From NCBI GenBank assembly GCA_025769875.1, contig JAGFNK010000498.1, forward strand, positions 1 through 38,316: a stretch of DNA of 38,316 nucleotides, given 5' to 3'. This document shows, piece after piece, positions 32,524-38,316 of this stretch; the stretch's first letter is position 1, and the number at the start of each line of letters is the position of its first letter. The translations under genes and the position numbers were made by a program. The notes under the pieces were generated by a model that did no database searches, was not told the origin of the DNA, and saw only the letters and a list, made by a program, of their open reading frames with translations. The stretch is from Russula earlei (taxonomy: Eukaryota > Basidiomycota > Agaricomycetes > Russulales > Russulaceae).

Positions 32524-33430
32524 ATGCCCACTGTCTCAGCCACATCAGTTCTGCCACTCCCTTCCAACTCACGTTTGGCCCTCCACACCTGCAGTTGCAG
32601 CCATGCCAGTCACACTGCCTGCATCGACCCACCATCAGTCTTCATTGTGTGCCACACTCCGCCATCAGCATGCCAACTCTGTTATAATAATTCTGAATAC
32701 CTCAAGCTCAAGTGGGATCTGGAGGACCTTACTGCCTCCTCATCAAGACTCTGCATGTGTGACATAGATGAATACTACCAGAGTTTCAGGGCAATCTGCA
32801 GTCCCCTCGTCCATGCACACCAACTGTGCTACAAAGATTGCAACGAGTCATTCTGGCTTGGACTCCACCCGGACAACTGCCAGATGGTCTCCCAACATCT
32901 TGGCCCCTGGTGCACAAACGAACAGCAGAGGCACTTTGTTGATTTCCGAGAAGTGTTTGACACACTAGTCAAGATATTCTCTCAGCATCCTTGCGACATT
33001 CAGTGGGAACGCAAACTCAGTTCTTGCAATGAAGATGAAAACGAAGACGATTACATCTACCCCACGCCCACACCAGCTCCCACCGTTGTCCCTGCATCAC
33101 CCATCATTGCCTTCATGTCACCTGCTCCCATCACCCCTGCAGTTCCTACCTCGTCCGCCATTCCTGTCACTTCATTCACCACTGCCATCTTCGACTCACC
33201 AGCCCCACCGCCTCCACCATCCTAGCATCACCCGCATCCACCATTGTCACCACCTCATCTGTCCCTGCTGCCTTAGCCTCAGCCTCACCCACTGACATTT
33301 TAGTGCTGCCCACCACTTCAGCCCTTGCAGCCCTGTCTGCCACCCCCACCTTCGTCTCATCCGCTCCCACACCCTCAGTCATCTTGTCACCCTCAGTCTC
33401 ATCCATTGCCTTGTCCACCGCCATTCCATG
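32524..33430 (+). pseudogene. Gag-like plus Ala/Pro-rich protein of the long-TIR element, copy 3
   Basis: The frame from 32524 contains LKWDLEDLTAS, DIDEYYQSFRAICSPLV, FWLGLHPDNC and DFREVFDTLVKIFSQHP. The order of an EYY..F..I..LV helix, a F..GLHP motif and a VF..V.KI segment resembles gag-like capsid-type proteins common in agaricomycete genomes. It then runs into TPTPAPTVVPASP and AVPTSSAIPVTSF, the same Ala/Pro-rich domain found in copies 1 and 2 (AVPTSSAVPVTSF). A stop at 33225 is followed by the same domain in another frame to a TGA near 33430, so this copy is broken. Whether the ancestral protein packaged nucleic acid is unknown. Confidence 0.6.
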
Positions 33431-33458
33431 ACTAGTCCCAGCCATTGCTCCATCCCCA

Positions 33459-34087
33459 TGTTACCGAGTGGTTTGGGGTCCAGAAGATGCCGGAACACCT
33501 GAACTATGGACTGCACTGTTTGCATCATGCGTGTGTCAGATCTTGATCGTTTATGTTCGTTGATATCGCGTTCGGAATGCGTTGATCATATCTTTCTGAA
33601 GATGTATTGAAGAAGCAATGAGTAGCATTGCTTCTGTTCCAGATGAACAGTTCCTGTACTACCACATATGTCGCTTCCTTGATTAGGAAAGTACTTATGA
33701 CACCGAGATTGCTACTAGGGAAGCACTTAATGCTTCCAGCACCGAGATCGTTTACATAGAAGCAACCTCAGCTTCTATGAGCCACCTCTTGCTTCTATAG
33801 CACCAACCAGTACTACAGTAGCACAAACCTTATCCCTGTAGGGCTATATAAAGCCCCCAGTCTGTAGCAGTTGAGCCCTAAGCTCGACTTAGTTTGCCAA
33901 TCCCAAACAGTTGACTCCTACCCTGTCTGCAGAGCCCCTCTCATCTTGTTGCCATACTCTAGAAGGATCTAACTACTCCTTCCCCTCCACAAGTATTGCT
34001 TGCTTGACTCAAGCATATCTGCATTGGTAGGACACGTTCATAGATCACGACCATTGATCTTATTTAAGGCACTTTGGAGCCTTAACA
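33459..34087 (+). repeat. Gypsy 5' LTR (copy 2)
   Basis: 629 bp, TGTTACCGAG to CCTTAACA. Its U3 part is full of short GAAGC/GCTTC inverted repeats, including a 9-bp stem GAAGCAATG/CATTGCTTC at 33612-33634. TATA box TATATAAA is at 33845-33852, with the predicted transcript start near 33880. Compared with copy 1 it has about 40 bp extra near 33685-33720. Confidence 0.9.
33845..33891 (+). promoter_or_regulatory. Gypsy core promoter and predicted transcript start
   Basis: TATATAAA at 33845-33852 lies 35 bp before AAGCTCGACTTA (33880-33891), the segment complementary to the PBS. The usual TATA-to-start spacing therefore places the transcript 5' end at the complementary segment, as self-priming requires. 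Confidence 0.65.
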
Positions 34088-34099
34088 TAAGTCGAGCTT
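34088..34099 (+). promoter_or_regulatory. Gypsy primer-binding site, self-priming type
   Basis: TAAGTCGAGCTT follows the LTR end directly and is the exact reverse complement of AAGCTCGACTTA at 33880-33891. The same 12 nt are conserved in copy 1. Self-priming by the RNA 5' end is established for Tf1 and relatives; here it is inferred from sequence. Confidence 0.75.
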
Positions 34100-34162
34100 C
34101 TATCACAGACATTGCTGTGAAAGCAAACCAGAAATAGGCAGGAAGCCTTAGGACTAGGATCT

Positions 34163-34810
34163 AGTCATCATATGGTCAGCAACCTACGCTGAAGTAGTCA
34201 AGGGAGAGAATCTATACAGACCTCTCCATGACAAGAAGAAGGTGTACTACGTGACTCTCAATGAGCAGCACGGTTGGACACATGCATACTTCTGTAAAGA
34301 CCCCTACTGTCATTGGCATAGACAGTGGTAAGCAGGGCACACAAGTCCCTGACTCCCTAGGAAAGGCAGTGGCAAGCAGACAAACTGGAGATCGAAGGTG
34401 AACATAGCATACACATAAAGTTCAACCAGAAATCGAAGCAAGGAACCAAGTTTGGTTGGTTCAAAGCTAGAGAGAGGGACGATCTACCCTCAGGAATCAA
34501 AGGGACTGCCATCTGGTGTTGGGCAGACCAGGAAGGACCTAACAGATACAAGGTCCTGATACAAAGGAAGCTACCTTCCTTGCGAATACATCAACAATCA
34601 GTGGTACTTTGTTGATTACCACAAAGGACGTCCCTACGCAGAAGAGGACGAAGACATTGACGAATATAAGGTTCTAGGTCTAGGAATCAAGACAGATCCT
34701 TATACTACTCACTGGGAACCCAGAAGCCCAGTAGTAGACGAACCCAGCTCCATTGATACAAAAGTCATCAAGTGGAGAAACAGAGAAGTCAGACCCTCTG
34801 ACTACAGATC
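34163..34810 (+). pseudogene. Gypsy pre-gag frame (copy 2), frameshifted
   Basis: Encodes SATYAEVVKGENLYRP and a Cys/His segment FCKDPYCHWHRQW before a TAA. After frameshifts relative to copy 1 it continues with FKARERDDLPSGIKG, YHKGRPYAEEDEDIDEYKV and WEPRSPVVDEPSS. Same protein as at 1-665. The upstream stop at about 34115-34160 and the lack of an ATG leave the start unknown. Role unknown. Confidence 0.5.
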
Positions 34811-34916
34811 AGAAAGCAGAAGCACCAGAAGTATTGGAGCTAGCTGAAAGACTAGAGCAGACAGTACACGTCTCACCCATTGAACCAACAATTGTTGAAG
34901 AACCAGAAGAATCAGG

Positions 34917-36187
34917 TTGAAATGGCTACCATTGCAGCGACTGCAGACAGCCACCATTGCCACCCAGACAGCAGGTGGAAGAACAGGGCCCACCATTGTA
35001 ATAAACCCTGGAGGTGGTCCACCTGGTGCAGGAGGACCACCTGGAGGTGGAGGAGTCCCCTTTGGACCCACAGGTCCACCAGTACCAGGAGGAGGCCCAC
35101 CTAGGAGGAGGCCCTCCAGGAGGGGGACCACCTGCAGCACCTCCTGTAGGACCAGGGGCAAACCTGGCACCTCAGCCAGCACCAGGCCCCCATGGAGGCA
35201 ATGGATCTCTGAAAGGAGACCCTCCTGAAGTCTTCAAAGGAGACAGGAAGAAGACGAAGTACTTCGTCCAGGATTTCAATCTATGGAATCTGCTTAACAG
35301 TGACAACCAGACTATGACTATTCCAATGAAGCGAGTAGCCCTAGCTCTCACCTACATCAAAGGAGAGAAGGTGCATGAATGGGTGGTCAACCAAACGAAC
35401 CTGGTAGAAGCAAAAAGAAATGGGGACCCACCGTCTCCCTATGCACCAGTGCAGCTAGATCCAACTGACATGCTCTTTTGGACCGAATTTGTGGATGACT
35501 TCTTCAGAGAATTCAAAGACACCACAGAGCCTGAAGATGCTTTCATGGAGCTACAACAATTGTCCATGTCTAAAGCAGCATTGCTGGATGATTATACCAG
35601 CAAATTCCTTGTTCTGCTCAGTAAAGCAGGATGGGACCAGAATTCACCAGGAGCAGTCGAAGCCTATAAGGCTGGACTAATCACCTGGCTGGTGCGACAA
35701 ATCTACAATCGACCAGTCAGAGACATACCTGCCATCAATGATCTGCGAGCATGGATCAATGCTGCTAGGGAAGAACAGGCCAGAGACCAGCTCATGAAAG
35801 CCAATATTGGATCTGGAGGTGGATCGTTGACCACCAGGGAAAATCGCATGAAATCCCTACAGGCTGGGAAAAGGCGAAACCAAAGAGACCCTGAATGCTA
35901 TGGAAGTGGACTCGGTATCCACTGATGCAGCAAGGACCAAGCGACGTCCTCCTCTGACAGAGGAAAAGAAGAAACTGCTAGCAGAAGGGAAATGCTTCAT
36001 CTGCAAGAAAGCAGGGCATATCAGCCAGAACTGTCCTGACAAGGACAGAGTCAAAAAGAAATCAAGTAACCCAAGGGACAAAGGAAAAGCTCGAGCTCTG
36101 GAAACAGAAAAGGAGGACGACTCAGGGGACAGTGGAAATGAAAGCACTGTCTCTGGGATGATCCACATCTCCTCCTCCTACCTATAA
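34917..36187 (+). pseudogene. Gypsy gag (capsid and nucleocapsid), frameshifted
   Basis: A Gly/Pro-rich N-terminal tract (GGGPPGAGGPPGGGG) leads, through a frameshift near 35100, into the capsid region (GDPPEVFKGDRKKTKYFVQD, ALALTYIKGEKVHEW, FFREFKDTTEPEDAFMEL, YTSKFLVLLSKAGWD), which ends near 35895. A second one-base shift puts the nucleocapsid in another frame: MEVDSVSTDAARTKRRPPL and zinc knuckle CFICKKAGHISQNC (35997-36038), ending 36187. Both shifts look like decay rather than programmed frameshifts, because neither is at a slippery site I recognise. Confidence 0.85.
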
Positions 36188-36189
36188 CA

Positions 36190-38316
36190 AGAGCTCCTCC
36201 TCTGCGTCCATAAAGAAGATGTCCACCAAACAGAAGGAGGACTTATTGGAAGAACTGATGGAACAGGGTTTTTAGGAACACCTAAGTCGACGGCCTGGCT
36301 TAGGAAGAATAGTGTGTTGCAAGTGTACATTAGAAGACTGAATGCTATGAATATTCCATTCACTTTCATCACTGCACACACAACGGCCGAGGAATCTGCT
36401 CTACTGGACAGTGGAGCAACAGAGAACTTCATCGATCACTCAGCTTGGAAAAGACTGAAGATTGGGAAACAAGAACTACATGAACCCATGGTAGTACGAA
36501 AATGTCGACGGAACCCAGAATAAGCAAGGGGAACTCACCCATTACTGCTGGCTTGCATTCCTGATATAAGGAGAAGGAGAGCTTGCAAAAGTTCTATCCT
36601 CACAGATTTAGGAACGGATCGGGTCATCCTGGGATATCCCTTCCTATATGAGTTCAACCCCACCATCAACTGGAAGAAAGGACAGCTGATGGAAGGAGCG
36701 GTACAGATTGAGACTGCTCGATACAAGTACCTGGATCTCTATGTCGCAAATATCCAAAAGTGAGCAAGAGATGAAAACCAACAATTGAAGAAAGGGGAAG
36801 CCATTTACCTACAAAGACGACTATTGCTCAGAAGTGGGCCCAGCAGTCAATTGAACCACAGGAAGGAGAGGACCCCCTTGCCAATGTTCCAAAGCGATTC
36901 CACCAGCTTTGCAGATGTCTTCTCAGAAGAGAAGTCCCAGAGGTTCCCACCACCAAGGGAACCAGATATGCAGATAGAGCTGTTACCTGATGCACCAAAG
37001 GAGCTAAACTGCAAAGTGTACCCCCTAACACGAGATGAATGAGAATACCTCAAGAAATTCCTAGCTGATGAAGTAGAAAAGCGATACATCACTCCAGGTC
37101 CATCCAGCTACACATCTCCAGTGTTCTTCATTGGCAAGAAGGACAGCAAGGAGAAGAGGATCATTGTAGACTATCGAATGACTAAATCAGTGGACCAGAC
37201 GAGACAATGAACCTTTACCACATCTGGAACAAGAGGTGGAAAGACTTTGAGGGAAAAAGGTGTTCTCCAAGTTCGATATATGATGGGGATACAATAATGT
37301 GCGACTGGCAGAAGGAGATCGCTGGAAGGCAGCCTTCAAGACTGCCATATGGAACCTACCTGCCCAATGTCATGTATTTCGGGCTCAAGAACATGCCAGC
37401 CTTCTTTACTAGGCTGATGAGAAGAGACTTCGGTGACTGGCTGGACCGATGGGCAGAATACACTGTCAACTATCTGGATGACTTTGGAATTGCCACGGGG
37501 GACAGTCCCAAACAACTAGAAATCCATGAGCAATGTATCAGCGAACTACTCATGCTGATGCAGAAGAAGTCATACTTCCTGAAACCCAAGAAGTGCCAGT
37601 TCATGGTGCGAAAACTAACCATGCTGGGATGGGACATAGACAAGGGAAGATGAAGATTGAGGCCTCCAAGGTCCTGAGGAATCATGGACTGGCCTAGGGA
37701 AATCAAGGATGTACATGAAGTACGCAAAGTCATGGGAGTCCTCAGTTACAATAGGGCTTTTCATTCGAAGGATTCAGTCAGATTGCTCAACCCTATTATT
37801 GCCTTGACAAAGAAAGGGGTGCCATTTGAATGGACCCAAGAATGCAAAGATGCTCTGGAACAACTTATCCAGATAGTATCTTCCGACCCTGTCCTGCTCC
37901 ATCCTGATGAGGAGCGACCCTTTGAACTGGAAGTAGATGCATCCAATTATGCTATTGGAGCAGTACTATTCCAGAAGGACGAACAAGGAAAGAGGAGGCC
38001 AATAGGTTACTTCTCTGCAGCCTTGAAACAAGCAGAAAAGAACTACGACATATGGGACAAAGAGTTCTTAGCCATGGTGCGAGCCTTGAAGCACTGGAGA
38101 CACCTGCTCATGGGAGCAAAGCATAAGGTGGTGGTCTATACAGACCATGCGAACCTGTTGCATTACCAACACCCTTAGCGAATAAACGGTTTGAGTAGCA
38201 AGATACATTACCTTCTTGGTGGACTTTGACTTAGAACTGAAACACCAGGCAGGGGCAAGGAATAAAGCAGATGCCCTGTTAGGAGACCTGACCTTGACGA
38301 TGGACAAGGGGATAAA
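36190..38316 (+). pseudogene. Gypsy pol (protease, RT, RNase H), broken and partial
   Basis: Protease SALLDSGATENFIDHSAW is at about 36390-36445. A linker follows (RVILGYPFLYEFNPTINW) in a shifted frame, then the RT N terminus (FADVFSEEKSQRFPPPRE, RDE then TGA at 37039-37041, EYLKKFLADEVEKRYITPG, SPVFFIGKKDSKEKRIIVDY). RT core: GTYLPNVMYFGLKNMPAFF and the catalytic YLDD in TVNYLDDFGIATGD (about 37465-37490). RNase H: FELEVDASNYAIGAVLFQ, KNYDIWDKEFLAMVRALKHW and VVYTDHANLLHY, stop at 38176, with the frame resuming to the edge (ARNKADAL equivalent). Multiple frameshifts and stops; integrase lies outside the window. Confidence 0.9.

Larger units (their letters stand above)
32096..33458 (+). mobile_element. 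Long-TIR element, copy 3, interrupted by the gypsy element
   Basis: Starts with the family TIR (32096-32503, TA outside at 32094-32095) and continues through a gag-like domain absent from copies 1 and 2 into the Ala/Pro-rich domain, stopping at the gypsy LTR at 33459. Orientation is opposite to copies 1 and 2. The second TIR should lie beyond the right edge. It is richer in TG/CA than the other copies, so it is older. Confidence 0.82.
33459..38316 (+). mobile_element. Ty3/gypsy element, copy 2 (3' end beyond window)
   Basis: 5' LTR, PBS, pre-gag, gag with zinc knuckle, protease, reverse transcriptase and RNase H in order, running off the right edge within the RNase H/integrase linker. Protease-RT-RNase H order with a separate pre-gag region and a self-complementary PBS is typical of fungal gypsy elements of the Tf1/sushi-like type. 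Inserted in long-TIR copy 3. Several frameshifts and stops make it inactive. Confidence 0.92.

Overview
The window looks like a repeat-rich, accessory stretch of a filamentous basidiomycete genome, most likely an agaricomycete. The evidence is very short introns (about 47-60 nt, with CTAAC/CTNA-like branch sites near a YAG acceptor), a glyoxal-oxidase-type copper radical oxidase, and fungal Ty3/gypsy, Ty1/copia and hAT transposons. There is no prokaryotic operon structure, no rRNA and no CRISPR.

Only about 4 kb looks like ordinary host gene space. A class I histone deacetylase (8926-10452, minus, 5 exons, 438 aa) and a secreted copper radical oxidase (10642-12757, plus, 4 exons, 657 aa) are divergently transcribed from a shared gap of about 190 bp. 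A weak candidate for a small spliced gene lies at 6933-7420.

Left part. 1-1310 is the 5' end of a gypsy element pointing left (LTR 723-1310, self-priming-type primer site, start of a pre-gag frame). 1644-6437 is a full-length hAT transposon with 8-bp target duplications GTTCAAAG and a 12-exon transposase (1853-5331, minus, 961 codons) broken by a single TGA. An older, CpG-poor hAT terminus abuts it head to head, separated by exactly the 8-bp duplication.

Middle and right part. 13589-16206 and 20453-23345 are two copies of a TA-flanked element with about 400-bp terminal inverted repeats and a very GC-rich Ala/Pro/Ser-rich reading frame. A third, interrupted copy (32096-33458) still carries a gag-like domain ahead of the Ala/Pro-rich part. 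From 17978 rightwards the sequence is a nest of insertions. An old minus-strand copia (copia B; 3' LTR at 17978-18617, pol remains at 27254-31495) contains a complete plus-strand copia (copia A, 18665-27248, TSD ACCTA), a gypsy-type solo LTR (28315-29178, TSD ATCTC), a tRNA-derived SINE-like insert (about 27336-27605) and another LTR (from 31501). Copia A itself contains a solo LTR of the copia B family (20136-23519, TSD GCACA), and that LTR contains the second inverted-repeat element. The LTR at 31501 is interrupted by the third inverted-repeat element, which is in turn interrupted by a gypsy element that runs off the right end (33459-38316). Removing each insertion with one copy of its duplication restores continuous reading frames, which confirms the order of insertion.

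The elements have mostly decayed by C-to-T and G-to-A changes, often at CpG: in-frame stops look like CGA to TGA, CGA to TAA or CAG to TAG. Two priming modes are visible. The gypsy element has a 12-nt primer site complementary to its own predicted transcript start. Copia A has a primer site complementary to the anticodon arm of initiator tRNA-Met. Transposase, gag and pol genes are therefore mostly pseudogenes; the deacetylase and the oxidase look intact.
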